Part shown: positions 44,755-53,407 of the stretch, in pieces
Layout of the letters: every line of letters begins with the position of its first letter
How positions within the stretch are numbered: the first letter of the stretch is position 1
Source of the DNA: an uncultured Opitutaceae bacterium
GTDB lineage: Bacteria > Verrucomicrobiota > Verrucomicrobiia > Opitutales > Opitutaceae
Direction: 5' to 3'
DNA: 64,000 bases
Assembly (NCBI GenBank): GCA_937902925.1
Contig: CALFNN010000069.1
Location: forward strand, 21,222 to 85,221
Position numbers and translations under genes: made by a program
Notes under the pieces: model-generated
The model's input: only the letters and a program-made list of their open reading frames with translations
Database searches by the model: none
What the model was told of the DNA's origin: nothing

Positions 44755-45936
44755 CTATTTCTTGTTCCACCAGTCCCGGACGTTGTCCGCCGCTTCGTGG
44801 AACACGGCCGGGAGATGATGCACGGCCTCGCGCGCCTGCGGCAGGTAGTGCCGCGCAAGCCAGATCAGCACGGCGGCAAACGCGAGCCACACGAGCGCAT
44901 CGACCACGAAGATGAACGGCCACGTCCAGCCCGGTCCGCCGAAGCCGTGATAGTAGACGGCCCGCCGTGCCATCTTCAACGGCCACGCGAAAAATCCGAA
45001 AACGAACATCAATAAAATCAATCCGACCCAGACGGGGATGCCCGACGGCAACGGCAGGCCGAACAGCGCCCCGGTCGCGAGCAGCGAGATCAACGCGCAC
45101 AGCCAGATGATCGTCAGCGTGCCGTGCAGCAGCGAAAACAGCGGCAGCGCCACCCCGAGTCCCGGGTGCGCCCCGGGCGTCCACGGAGGCGGCCAGTGGG
45201 GACGGAAAGATGCGGCGCCTTGTGAAGCCTCCTGACGAAAGGCCGTCCGCCATCCGCGCATTTCCTGCTTGAACCGCCGTTTCCATTCCCGGCGGGCGTG
45301 GCGGTCGGGGAATGACTTCATGGCGTCGTAGTATCCGGCCCGGGCGCGGCGGATGAACTCCTGCGCCGTGAAACGCGCGGCCCCGGATGCCGCGGCTTTT
45401 TCCTCCGGCGACCTGGCGCTCGGCACGATGATGGCCATGGCGAAATACACGGCGATCCCGGCGCCCCAGAAAATCGTCAGCACGACAAACGCGAGCCGCA
45501 CGAGGGTGGGGTCGATGTTCGCATAGGCGCCGATTCCGTTGCAGACGCCGGAGATCATGGCGCCTTCGTAGACGCGATAAAGCCGCTTCGGCCGGCCGCC
45601 TGGTTGATGGGTGGCGCCGCTCTCCGGCGCGGCGCTGCCGGTGCCGGTGCCGGTCGCGGCGGCACCAGCCGTCGCACCCGGTTCGGCCTCGATCGGTCCC
45701 ATGTCGGCGAGCACGGCTGAGACCTCCTTGGCGGTGACCACGGTCTTGTAGCTGTTCAGCAGCGCGCGGAATTTTTCCCCGATCGCCTGCTCGATGTCGG
45801 AAATGATCTCGTCGCGATCCGGGTTGCCCTGCAGTCGGGCCGCCGCGGTGTCGAGGTAGGCGCGCAGCGCGTCGAAGCCGCCTTCCTCCAATTGATACGC
45901 CGTGCCGCCGAGGTTGATGGTGATGACCTTGTTCAT
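44755..45936 (-). CDS. PspC-domain membrane protein
   Basis: A 393-residue protein. The N-terminus (MNKVITINLGGTAYQLEEGGFDALRAYLDTAAARL) is the short cytoplasmic domain common in PspC proteins paired with PadR regulators. A Gly/Ala/Thr linker precedes the PspC domain (KRLYRVYEGAMISGVCNGIGAYANIDPTLVRLAFVVLTIFWGAGIAVYFAMAIIVP, about 118-175). Three or four more hydrophobic segments follow (about 265-370). It is likely an envelope-stress or membrane-maintenance protein; that role is from family knowledge. It begins 18 bp after the PadR gene on the same strand and is presumably repressed by it. Confidence 0.88.
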   Translation of the reverse strand: MNKVITINLGGTAYQLEEGGFDALRAYLDTAAARLQGNPDRDEIISDIEQAIGEKFRALLNSYKTVVTAKEVSAVLADMGPIEAEPGATAGAAATGTGTGSAAPESGATHQPGGRPKRLYRVYEGAMISGVCNGIGAYANIDPTLVRLAFVVLTIFWGAGIAVYFAMAIIVPSARSPEEKAAASGAARFTAQEFIRRARAGYYDAMKSFPDRHARREWKRRFKQEMRGWRTAFRQEASQGAASFRPHWPPPWTPGAHPGLGVALPLFSLLHGTLTIIWLCALISLLATGALFGLPLPSGIPVWVGLILLMFVFGFFAWPLKMARRAVYYHGFGGPGWTWPFIFVVDALVWLAFAAVLIWLARHYLPQAREAVHHLPAVFHEAADNVRDWWNKK

Positions 45937-45954
45937 GGGATGCTCCAGTTCCGT

Positions 45955-46281
45955 CTATTTTTGTCCGAGATTCTTCACCGTGCCGCTGATCTTGCCCCAG
46001 TAGTCGAGGGTCTCGCGCAGGTGCTCGCGCCCCTTGGCGGTCAGTTCGTAGTATTTGCGCGGCGGCCCGGCATCCGACTCCTTCCACTCGTAGTCCACGA
46101 GTCCCTCCCGCCGCATTTTGCTGAGCAGGGGATAGAGCGTGCCTTCCTGGGTCGAGAATTCCGTTTCGCTGAGCTGCCGCAGGATGTCCGCGACGTAGAC
46201 CTTCTCGCCTGCGACGATTTTCAGCACGAGAAACTCGAGCAGGCCTTTTTTAATCGCGAAGAATTTTTCGTCCAGACTCAT
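45955..46281 (-). CDS. PadR-family transcriptional regulator
   Basis: A 108-residue winged-helix repressor. The hallmark sequence is present: KGLLEFLVLKIVAGEKVYVADILRQL, then EFSTQEGTLYPLLSKMRREGLVDYEW, then PPRKYYELTAKGREHL. It lacks the long C-terminal domain of larger PadR proteins and belongs to the short subfamily that dimerises through its last helix. It is the first gene of a two-gene operon with the PspC-domain protein. An inverted repeat just upstream overlaps the predicted -10 element, so autorepression is very plausible. The inducing ligand or stress is unknown. Confidence 0.95.
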   Translation of the reverse strand: MSLDEKFFAIKKGLLEFLVLKIVAGEKVYVADILRQLSETEFSTQEGTLYPLLSKMRREGLVDYEWKESDAGPPRKYYELTAKGREHLRETLDYWGKISGTVKNLGQK

Positions 46282-46291
46282 GAGAGCGGCA

Positions 46292-46317
46292 AGCTACCTT
46301 GGTTAGACAAGGTAGCT
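46292..46317 (-). promoter_or_regulatory. PadR operator and promoter
   Basis: Perfect 10-bp arms AGCTACCTTG (46292-46301) and CAAGGTAGCT (46308-46317) are separated by 6 bp, starting 11 bp upstream of the PadR ATG. On the minus strand a -35-like TTGATT (46336-46331) lies 16 bp before a -10-like TACCTT (46314-46309), which falls in one arm. This arrangement suits autorepression. Confidence 0.75.
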
Positions 46318-46456
46318 GGGCCAAAAACAGAATCAAGCAGAAATTTTCCGCCGGATCTCCAGCGCGTGAAATCGGAACCATGGAAGTTTCCCGCGGGCAA
46401 TCTTTCCGGACGACAGGTCCGGCGCGTTCGCCGGTCAGTGCGGACACGGCGGCGCC

Positions 46457-48385
46457 TTACGGCGCGCGCTTCAACCACACGGCCATCGTGGACAACCCGC
46501 GGTTGTCCCAGGAGAAATACGGAATCATCGTGGTGTCGCCGAATTTTAGTTCCGTCACGCCGCCGAACAGTTGCGGTTCCGCGACGGGCTCGGGCCTCGC
46601 TGCGGCGGAGACGGCAAATTCATCGGGGCGCGTGATCCGCTTCGGATCCTCGACGCAATACACCACCGGTCCGCGTTCGAACGCGACGCGATCGCGCGTG
46701 GCGGCGATCTTCTCGTTGCCGCGCACGGTCCGGACTGGCATTGCGAAATTGAGTTCGACCGCGTCGCCGGCCTTCCATTCGCGCGTAATCGCGAGATACC
46801 CGTGCTCGACGGGACCATTAAACTCTTCTCCGCCGACGCGCGCCGACCACTTCGCGATAGCCTTGTCGGCATACGAATAGAGATCCGATGGCACCGGCTG
46901 GTTCTGCGCCCAGCCGGGAATGCGGACGCGCAGCGTGAATCTCGCCGGCTTTTCCGGCGCGACTGCGACTCGGACGGCGCCCTGCCAGGGATAGTCGGTG
47001 GCCTGCGTGAGTTTTACCTTCGTGCCGGCAACGGTCGCGGTCCCTTCGCTCTGCGCGTAGAAATTCACGTAAAGCGAATCGTCGCGCACCGCATAGAAAT
47101 AGCCGGTCAGCGAGGCGAGCGTGCGCATGAGGTTCGGCGGACAGCACGCGCAGCCGAACCAGGGCACGCGGCCGGCGAACCCGCTGTTGTTCTTCTTCTG
47201 GCCGTCGTAGACGAGCGGATTGGTATAAAAAAACCGGTCGCCCGAGACGGACACGCCGCTGATGAAGCCGTTGTAGGCCGTGCGTTCGAACACATCCATG
47301 TATTTGGCGTCGCCCGAGAGCAGGAACATCCGGTGGTTCCACATCATCAACGCGACGGCGGCGCAGGTTTCGTTGTAGCCGTCGGCCGGCAGTTCGTAGT
47401 CGGCGCCATACGCCTCGCCGCGGGAGAGCGCGCCGACGCCGCCGGTGAGATAGAGCTTCTTTGTGGCGACGTTGTCCCAGATTTTCTCGATCGCGTTCTC
47501 GTAACGTTTGTCGCCGGTGAGCGCGGCGACGTCGGCCATCCCGGAATAAAGATAATTCGCCCGCACGGCGTGCCCGACCGCCTCGGTCTGGTCGACGACC
47601 AGCTTGTGCTGCTGATTGTAGGTCGGGCCGCCGGGACCGCGGGCATCGAGAAAAATCTGGGCGAGTTTCAGGAAACGCGCGTCGCCGGTGACGCGGTAAA
47701 GTTTCACCAGGCCCATCTCGACGATCTCGTGGCCCGGGGCGATGCGCAGCTTGCCGTCGCCAAATGTCCGCCAGAGCAACTCGGCGTTCTTCAAGCACAC
47801 GTCGAGCAGCGTGCGTTTGCCCGTCGCCTGAAAATGCGCGACGCCCGCCTCGTAGAGATGTCCGCAGCAGTAGAGTTCATGGCTGAGGTCGGGATCTTTT
47901 TCCCAGCGCTGCTGGCCGATCCATTTGTGGGCCGGCGAATCGGGATGCATCGTGCGAAACGTGTAGAGGTAACCGTCCGGCTCCTGCGCCGCGGCGATGC
48001 GGGCGATCCAGCCGTCGAGATGCTTTTCGAGCGCGGCGTCCGGCGTCATGCTGAGCACGTAGGACGCACCCTCGATGGCCTTGTAGGCGTCGGTGTCGTC
48101 GAACGGATAGATCGTGGGCGGCGTGTTCTGAAAATGTGCCTCGCCCGCCGCGCGGCGGCGCATCGTCTCGGCGGCCAGGTCGAAGTTCGTCAGCCGCTTC
48201 GATTCCTCGCACTGTCGCAGCGCGAACGGCACGGTGACCGTGCGGTTGACCTCCTGGCGTTCGTGCCAGAATCCGCCGGTCAGCCGCACGGCAGTGAACG
48301 GCACCGGTTGCACAGGATAGTCCGCCGCAGTCAGGCTGGCGGCGGAAAACAGGAGGGCGAAACCACGGGCGAGACGGATGTTCAT
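46457..48385 (-). CDS. GH127 beta-L-arabinofuranosidase (DUF1680 family), secreted
   Basis: A 642-residue enzyme with a signal peptide (GFALLFSAASLTAA). It has the GH127 (alpha/alpha)6 barrel from FTAVRLTGGFWHERQEVN onward. The zinc-thiolate site of the family is visible: Glu339 and Cys341 in GYNETCAAVA, and Cys414-Cys415 in the FGCACCPPN motif, where the first Cys of the CC pair or its neighbour acts as nucleophile. C-terminal beta-sandwich domains follow (VAPEKPARFTLRVRIPGWA). It would release arabinofuranose from arabinan side chains or hydroxyproline-linked arabinans, complementing the pectin enzymes at 1-14 kb. Its start overlaps antisense with a long open frame of the Lgt-like gene. Confidence 0.92.
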   Translation of the reverse strand: MNIRLARGFALLFSAASLTAADYPVQPVPFTAVRLTGGFWHERQEVNRTVTVPFALRQCEESKRLTNFDLAAETMRRRAAGEAHFQNTPPTIYPFDDTDAYKAIEGASYVLSMTPDAALEKHLDGWIARIAAAQEPDGYLYTFRTMHPDSPAHKWIGQQRWEKDPDLSHELYCCGHLYEAGVAHFQATGKRTLLDVCLKNAELLWRTFGDGKLRIAPGHEIVEMGLVKLYRVTGDARFLKLAQIFLDARGPGGPTYNQQHKLVVDQTEAVGHAVRANYLYSGMADVAALTGDKRYENAIEKIWDNVATKKLYLTGGVGALSRGEAYGADYELPADGYNETCAAVALMMWNHRMFLLSGDAKYMDVFERTAYNGFISGVSVSGDRFFYTNPLVYDGQKKNNSGFAGRVPWFGCACCPPNLMRTLASLTGYFYAVRDDSLYVNFYAQSEGTATVAGTKVKLTQATDYPWQGAVRVAVAPEKPARFTLRVRIPGWAQNQPVPSDLYSYADKAIAKWSARVGGEEFNGPVEHGYLAITREWKAGDAVELNFAMPVRTVRGNEKIAATRDRVAFERGPVVYCVEDPKRITRPDEFAVSAAARPEPVAEPQLFGGVTELKFGDTTMIPYFSWDNRGLSTMAVWLKRAP

Positions 48386-48506
48386 GGCGCGGCGGGGGAG
48401 GGGACTCGCGATTTTTGCCTCCGCCGGCGCGGTGTCGAATCGATTCGCTGGTCGTGTCCTTCGTCACACATTCTCCGGTTGCGCCGCGGAGCCGAACGCC
48501 TCAGGC

Positions 48507-49292
48507 ATGGCCGCTTCCGCCCGGCTGATGACTTTCCCCGTCTACCTCGATTTTTTCGGCCTTCGCGTGCATCCGCATCTCGCGTTCGAGGCCGTCGGCT
48601 ATTTCGCCGGCGCGCGCGTTTACTTCGCCTTGCGCCGCCGTGCCGCGGAACGCGCGGTGCCGTTGGAGACGAACCTTTGGCTCCTCGTGGGCTGTCTGTT
48701 CGGCGCGTGGGCCGGCTCCAAGCTGCTCGCGTGGGCCGAGTCGCCGCACCACTACTGGGCCTTGCGCCACGATCCGGCGGCGCTGCTCGGCGGCAAGACC
48801 ATCGTCGGCGGGTTGCTCGGTGGCTGGGCCGGCGTCGAGCTGGCCAAGCGCATCCGCGGCGTCGCGAGTTCGACCGGCGACCTGTTCGTCTGGCCACTGG
48901 CGGTCGGCACGGCGGTCGGGCGGCTGGGGTGTTTTTTCACGGGACTCGACGACCGCACCTACGGGGTCGCGACGTCACTGCCGTGGGGAGTCGATTTCGG
49001 CGACGGCGTGCCGCGGCACCCGACGCAGCTCTACGAAAGCATCTTCGTGCTGCTGTTGGCCGGCGCGATTGCGAACGCGACCCGCGGCCGTGAGTTGCGA
49101 CCGGGGGTCCGTTTCCGGCTCTACTTTGCGAGCTATTTCGCGTTTCGTTTCGCGGTGGAGTTCATCAAGCCCCGTGAAACGCCCGTGCCCGGCCTGAGCG
49201 CCATCCAACTCGCCAGCATCGCCGGTTTCGCGACCAGTCTCCTCTCCATGCGACGCCTGCCACCGGCCGGAATCGAAAATCGAAAGCCCTGA
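48507..49292 (+). CDS. Lgt-like membrane protein (prolipoprotein diacylglyceryl transferase homolog)
   Basis: A protein of 261 residues from ATG 48507; ATG 48528 is also possible. It has about seven hydrophobic segments in the Lgt pattern, with GKTIVGGLLGGWAGVELAKRIRG, GTAVGRLGCFFTG, PRHPTQLYESIFVLLL and YFASYFAFRFAVEFIKPRE. In E. coli Lgt the matching positions hold the essential His103 (SFHGGL) and the GRLGN motif. Here the His position is Val and the Asn is Cys, while the Arg of GRLG and the late Arg/Glu pair are kept. It may therefore act on a different lipid or use an altered mechanism. It lies 13 bp upstream of the Tes-like radical SAM gene, suggesting a lipid-modification pair. Confidence 0.82.
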   Translation: MAASARLMTFPVYLDFFGLRVHPHLAFEAVGYFAGARVYFALRRRAAERAVPLETNLWLLVGCLFGAWAGSKLLAWAESPHHYWALRHDPAALLGGKTIVGGLLGGWAGVELAKRIRGVASSTGDLFVWPLAVGTAVGRLGCFFTGLDDRTYGVATSLPWGVDFGDGVPRHPTQLYESIFVLLLAGAIANATRGRELRPGVRFRLYFASYFAFRFAVEFIKPRETPVPGLSAIQLASIAGFATSLLSMRRLPPAGIENRKP

Positions 49293-49305
49293 CCGACCAT
49301 CCGCC

Positions 49306-50718
49306 GTGGACCGTCCCTACCTCTACGCCGAGCTCACGAACAGCCTTTGCGCGAAGTGCCTGCGCAAGGTCGAGGCGAAGGTCGTCTATCAGGACGAAAA
49401 GGTTTTTCTCCACAAGCACTGCCCCGAGCACGGCTTCGAAAAGGTGCTCATCTCGACCGATGTCGACTACTACAAGCGCTCGCGCGCGACGCTGAAGCCG
49501 GGCCAGATGCCGGCACATTTCAACACCGCGACCCGCTTCGGCTGCCCTTACGATTGCGGTCTCTGCCCCGACCACGAACAGCACTCCTGCCTCACACTCG
49601 TTGAGATCACCGACCAGTGTAATCTGCAGTGTCCGATCTGCTACGCGGAATCGTCGCCCCGCCGGCAGACGCACCGGTCGCTCGCGCATGTCGAGGCGAT
49701 GCTCGATGCGGTCGTGCGCAACGAGGCCGAGCCCGACATCGTGCAGCTCAGCGGCGGCGAACCGACGATCCATCCACAGTTCTTCGAGATCCTCGACGCC
49801 GCGAAGCGCCGCCCGATCAAGCATCTCATGTTGAACACGAACGGCGTCCGCATCGCGCAGGACGCCGATTTCGCGAAACGCCTTGCGGATTACCAGCCGG
49901 GTTTCGAGATCTATCTCCAGTTCGATTCGCTGCGCGCCGATCCGATCCGGGCGCTGCGCGGCGCCGACCTGCTGGAGGTCCGCCAGCGCGCCCTCGACCG
50001 GCTCAACGCGCTCAACCTGTCGACGACGCTGGTCGTCACGCTGAAGAAGGGGCTCAACGACGACGAACTCGGTGCGATCGTCGATTTCGCGCTGCAGCAG
50101 CGTTGCGTGCGCGGAGTGACGTTTCAACCGATCCAGGATGCGGGCCGCACCGAGGACTTCGATCCCGCGCGCGACCGGCTTACGCTTGGCGAGGTCCGGC
50201 AAAAAATCCTCGCGCAGTCCCCGATCTTCAAGCCCGCCGACATCATACCGGTGCCGTGTCATCCCGACTGCCTCGCGATGGGCTACGCGCTGAAGCTGGG
50301 CGGCAAGGTCACCCCGCTGACGAGCCATATTCCGCCGGAAGTGTTGCTGAAGGCCGAGGGCAGCAACCTCGTGTTCGAGCGCGACCCGGCGCTGCGCAAC
50401 GAGGTGTTCAAGCTCTTCTCGACGTCGCATTCGCCCGAGTCCGCAACCGCTGCGCTGCGCCAGCTGCTCTGCTGTCTGCCGCTCGTGAAGGCGCCGCCGA
50501 GCATCACCTACGAAAACATCTTTCGCGTGTTGATCATCCAATTCCTCGACGCGCACAACTTCGACGTCCGCAGCGTGAAGAAGAGCTGCATCCATATCGT
50601 CCATCCCGACGGCCGGATCATTCCCTTCGACACGTTCAACCTTTTCTACCGAGACGGTAAGGAAGCGCGATTGAAGGAACTGCAAGCGATGCACCAACTC
50701 ACCGGAGCCGCGAGATGA
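49306..50718 (+). CDS. Tes-like radical SAM protein (tetraether / membrane-spanning lipid synthase family)
   Basis: A 470-residue radical SAM enzyme with a GTG start. An N-terminal Cys-rich region (C15, C18, C39 in SLCAKC and KHCPEHGFEKV) precedes GCPYDCGLCPDHEQHSC (C80, C84, C87, C95). The radical SAM triad CNLQCPIC (C105, C109, C112) and GGEPTIHP follow. More Cys occur at PVPCHPDC, LLCCLP and KKSCIH. This layout, including the LCPxHxxH-C-LxxxEIT block, matches archaeal Tes (MJ0619 type), which joins lipid tails by C-C bonds, and the bacterial homologs proposed to make membrane-spanning lipids. Function here is inferred from motifs. It is preceded by an Lgt-like gene and overlaps a small membrane protein (ATGA). 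Confidence 0.83.
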   Translation: MDRPYLYAELTNSLCAKCLRKVEAKVVYQDEKVFLHKHCPEHGFEKVLISTDVDYYKRSRATLKPGQMPAHFNTATRFGCPYDCGLCPDHEQHSCLTLVEITDQCNLQCPICYAESSPRRQTHRSLAHVEAMLDAVVRNEAEPDIVQLSGGEPTIHPQFFEILDAAKRRPIKHLMLNTNGVRIAQDADFAKRLADYQPGFEIYLQFDSLRADPIRALRGADLLEVRQRALDRLNALNLSTTLVVTLKKGLNDDELGAIVDFALQQRCVRGVTFQPIQDAGRTEDFDPARDRLTLGEVRQKILAQSPIFKPADIIPVPCHPDCLAMGYALKLGGKVTPLTSHIPPEVLLKAEGSNLVFERDPALRNEVFKLFSTSHSPESATAALRQLLCCLPLVKAPPSITYENIFRVLIIQFLDAHNFDVRSVKKSCIHIVHPDGRIIPFDTFNLFYRDGKEARLKELQAMHQLTGAAR

Positions 50719-51026
50719 ACCCCGAGTCGGCTCCGCCCGAATCCAGTCCGCCGCCGGAGACGCCGCCGCGTTCCCGCGCTTCCATCGCCGTTGGGTTTTC
50801 GGTTGGGGTGGTGTTCTGGGTGCTGCCGTTGATCGTAAACCTGCGGCCGCACGCGGATGGCTACGACGGAATTCCCCTGCTGATTTTGGCGGCACTGATC
50901 CTCCCGCCCCTGAGTTTGATCCTCGCGTTGATTCCGTGGACGAGGCGGGTCGGCCTCGGGCTGCTCCTGGCATGCGCGCTGGGCTGGCTGGTTCTCGGCG
51001 CCATCTGCGGCGGCGTGTTCAAGTAA
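50715..51026 (+). CDS. Small membrane protein 1 downstream of the Tes-like gene
   Basis: A 103-residue protein that I do not recognise. ATG 50715 overlaps the radical SAM stop codon (ATGA), suggesting coupled translation. A Pro/Ser-rich N-terminus (MNPESAPPESSPPPETPP) precedes three hydrophobic segments (SIAVGFSVGVVFWVLPLIV, IPLLILAALILPPLSLILALI and GLGLLLACALGWLVLGAICG). The next gene encodes a protein with the same MNPE-plus-proline start and a similar size, so the two may be related. Coupling to the Tes-like gene hints at an accessory or membrane-anchor role, which is inference. Confidence 0.65.
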   Translation: MNPESAPPESSPPPETPPRSRASIAVGFSVGVVFWVLPLIVNLRPHADGYDGIPLLILAALILPPLSLILALIPWTRRVGLGLLLACALGWLVLGAICGGVFK

Positions 51027-51044
51027 ACGAATTTCCCCGTCCCC

Positions 51045-51377
51045 ATGAATCCCGAGCCTCCCGAACTTCCGCGTGACGAAACGCCCGGTGGCGACGGTGG
51101 TGATGGTCAGCCCGCGCAACCGTCTGCGGTCGACTCGGGCTGCGCACTGGTCGGCGGCACCATCGCCGGATTTATTCTTTTTGTCGTGGCGGGATGGACG
51201 GCGATGGCGATGGGGCGAAACGGTGCCTTCGGCATCGCCTATCTCGTCGTGGCGGCGGTGGCGGGCGTCTGGCTCGCGACCAAGCCCGGGTTTCGCGGTC
51301 TTGCGATCGGCATTTTCCTCGGGCTCGGCGCAGCGCTGCTCCTGATCGCAATTTGCAGCGGCTTCCACATCAACTAG
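51045..51377 (+). CDS. Small membrane protein 2 downstream of the Tes-like gene
   Basis: A 110-residue protein with a charged Pro/Gly/Asp-rich start (MNPEPPELPRDETPGGDGG) and three hydrophobic segments (GGTIAGFILFVVAGWTAMAM, GIAYLVVAAVAGVWLA and GLAIGIFLGLGAALLLIAIC). It begins 18 bp after the previous gene and converges on the BtuB-like receptor (31 bp between stops). It has no recognisable family. Its first residues resemble those of the preceding protein, so a shared origin is possible but unproven. Confidence 0.6.
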   Translation: MNPEPPELPRDETPGGDGGDGQPAQPSAVDSGCALVGGTIAGFILFVVAGWTAMAMGRNGAFGIAYLVVAAVAGVWLATKPGFRGLAIGIFLGLGAALLLIAICSGFHIN

Positions 51378-51408
51378 CCGCTGCAATCGCGCGATCGTCG
51401 GCCGCGGG

Positions 51409-53271
51409 TTAGAATTTCCACTCCGCCCCGCCGAACGCGCCGAAGCCGAGGGCGGGGTAGCCGTTCACCTCCTCGTATTTTTCGTCGAGGAGATTTTCGA
51501 GTCGGGCCTTCAGGGTGAGCCGGGGAGTCGCCTGCCACGCCGCATAGAGCCGCGCGACCGTGTAGTCTTCGCCGTCGATCGTCGCGAAGGTTTGGGCATT
51601 CACGTCGCGCCGGTGGGCCGCGAACGCCACGCCCGCGCCCGCACTCACGCCGCGCCCAAAATCATGCCATAAGTCGGCGGAAAAACTATGCCGCGGACGG
51701 CGGAGCAACCGCGTCCCCGAGGTCAGGTTGTCCGCCTCGAGATAGGTGTAGCTCGCACGGAGCGTGACCGCGCCGGGCAGCATGGTTTGCGCCGAGAGTT
51801 CGGCGCCACGGGTGCGGGCCCGCTGGATGTTTGCCTCGCTGCTGAAATCGGGCGTGCTCGCGATGAGATCGGTGAAATCCGTATTGAACCACGTGGCGCT
51901 CAGGGTGCCGCGGCGATTCGCGAGATAGTAGTCGACGCCGGCGTCCCAGCCGCGGGCGCGTTCGGGGTTGAGATTCGGGTTGCCGTGGTAGAACGCGCTC
52001 TTGCCGTAGAGATCCAAAAAGCTCGGCGAACGGAACGCCGTGCCGTAGCTCGCGCGCAGCTTGAGCGTGCGGTGCGCCAGGAGCCAGGCGGCGGTGGCGC
52101 GTCCGGTCGTCGCGCGGCCGAACGTGTCGAAGTCGTCGTCGCGCAGGCCGGCGGTCAGGAACACGTTCTCCGCCGGTGAGATTTCGTCCTCGGCAAACAC
52201 GGCGAGCAGATCCTGCTTTTTGTCGATGTCGCCGAAGCCGGTGTTGCGGGTGTGGTTCGCCTCCGCGGTGAAACCCGCCGTGATCCGGTGGCGGTCGAGC
52301 CCGCTGTAGGTCGTCTGGGTGTCGAGCACCGCGCGACGATTTTTCACGACGGTGAACGCCGTCGCGCGGCCGGCGCGCGGACTCTCGGCGACGAACCGCC
52401 GGTCCTGGCCGCCGAGCACGGCGTGGGCGTTCCAGTCGTCCGCCAGCTTGAGATCGGTGAACGCGGTCACGAGCAGGTTTTCCTCCCGGGTCTGGTTGTC
52501 CGGATCGTTGGTGAAGCGATCGCCCGGATCGCCGTAGATGCCGTGAAACCAGCGCACGGTGCCGCCGGCCGCCACGTGGTCGGTCAGCTTGCGGTCGAGC
52601 CGCAGCGTGACGTTGGCCGAGTCGAACGAATTGTTCGCGCGCTGGTTGTCGGTGTGGCCGCCCTGGGCCGAGAAATTGTAGGCCGTCGCGCCTTGGTCGC
52701 CCTGCGCGGATAATGCGCCTTGCACCGTGCCGAAACTCCCGGCCTCGAACGCGGCGGTCGCCGACCCGGTGCCTGCGCCGCGCTGCGCCCGCAGCGACAC
52801 GACGCCGCCCACCGCCTCGCCACCGTAGAGCGTGCTCTGCGGCCCGTGCGCGACCTCGAGACTGTCGCACGCGCTGACGCACGATCCGCCGAGAAACACG
52901 TTGTAGTCGGTGTTCGGGTCGTTGAGGCGCAGCCCGTCCACGAGGAAGAGCGTCTGGTTCGAGTTGGCGCCGCGCAGGAAGAGCGAATTGATCGCCCCCG
53001 ACGCACCGCTGGAAAAGTGCGGGGCGCCGGCGATTGCACCCAGCGCTTGCGACAGCGAGGTCGCTTGCTGCCGCGCAAGATCGGCGGCGGAGATGACATC
53101 GACGAGCGAGCCGATGGTCTGCGTCTCGGCTGGCGTGCGCGTGGCACTCGTGAGAAACGGCGCCAGTTGGGTTGGCGGCGTCTGGGCGCGGATGAGGCCG
53201 CACGCCACGAGGGCGGCAAGCAACGGAAGGGCCGGGCGCGCAACGCGCGCCGGTGGCGGGAGGTGTTTCAT
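51409..53271 (-). CDS. BtuB-like TonB-dependent receptor, probably for cobalamin
   Basis: A 620-residue outer-membrane receptor. Start 53271 gives a signal peptide ([16 protein letters not shown]). A TonB-box-like region is followed by a plug ([73 protein letters not shown]) and a 22-strand-type barrel ending GGAEWKF. The size matches BtuB. The ligand assignment rests on the cobalamin riboswitch in its 5' leader (53408-53712), which is strong contextual evidence, and on the adjacent B12-dependent methionine synthase. A plug Cys pair ([10 protein letters not shown]) is a variable feature. ABC transporter partners (BtuCDF) are not in the window. Confidence 0.88.
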   Translation of the reverse strand: MKHLPPPARVARPALPLLAALVACGLIRAQTPPTQLAPFLTSATRTPAETQTIGSLVDVISAADLARQQATSLSQALGAIAGAPHFSSGASGAINSLFLRGANSNQTLFLVDGLRLNDPNTDYNVFLGGSCVSACDSLEVAHGPQSTLYGGEAVGGVVSLRAQRGAGTGSATAAFEAGSFGTVQGALSAQGDQGATAYNFSAQGGHTDNQRANNSFDSANVTLRLDRKLTDHVAAGGTVRWFHGIYGDPGDRFTNDPDNQTREENLLVTAFTDLKLADDWNAHAVLGGQDRRFVAESPRAGRATAFTVVKNRRAVLDTQTTYSGLDRHRITAGFTAEANHTRNTGFGDIDKKQDLLAVFAEDEISPAENVFLTAGLRDDDFDTFGRATTGRATAAWLLAHRTLKLRASYGTAFRSPSFLDLYGKSAFYHGNPNLNPERARGWDAGVDYYLANRRGTLSATWFNTDFTDLIASTPDFSSEANIQRARTRGAELSAQTMLPGAVTLRASYTYLEADNLTSGTRLLRRPRHSFSADLWHDFGRGVSAGAGVAFAAHRRDVNAQTFATIDGEDYTVARLYAAWQATPRLTLKARLENLLDEKYEEVNGYPALGFGAFGGAEWKF

Positions 53272-53407
53272 GGGTATCTGCTGTTGGACGGGGCAAGAGC
53301 AGAACCGCCTGCCGTCGCCGGAGGAGGTGACCACTCTCACGCTTCATTTTTGCGATGAAGTTTTCGCGAGCGGGGCGCGCAATTCACCCCGGACGCGTGA
53401 GACCTCC

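Noticed and set aside
46407..46423. CCGGAC...GTCCGG hairpin upstream of the GH127 stop
   Set aside because: Only 6-bp arms and no T run on either strand; it cannot be distinguished from chance in GC-rich DNA.
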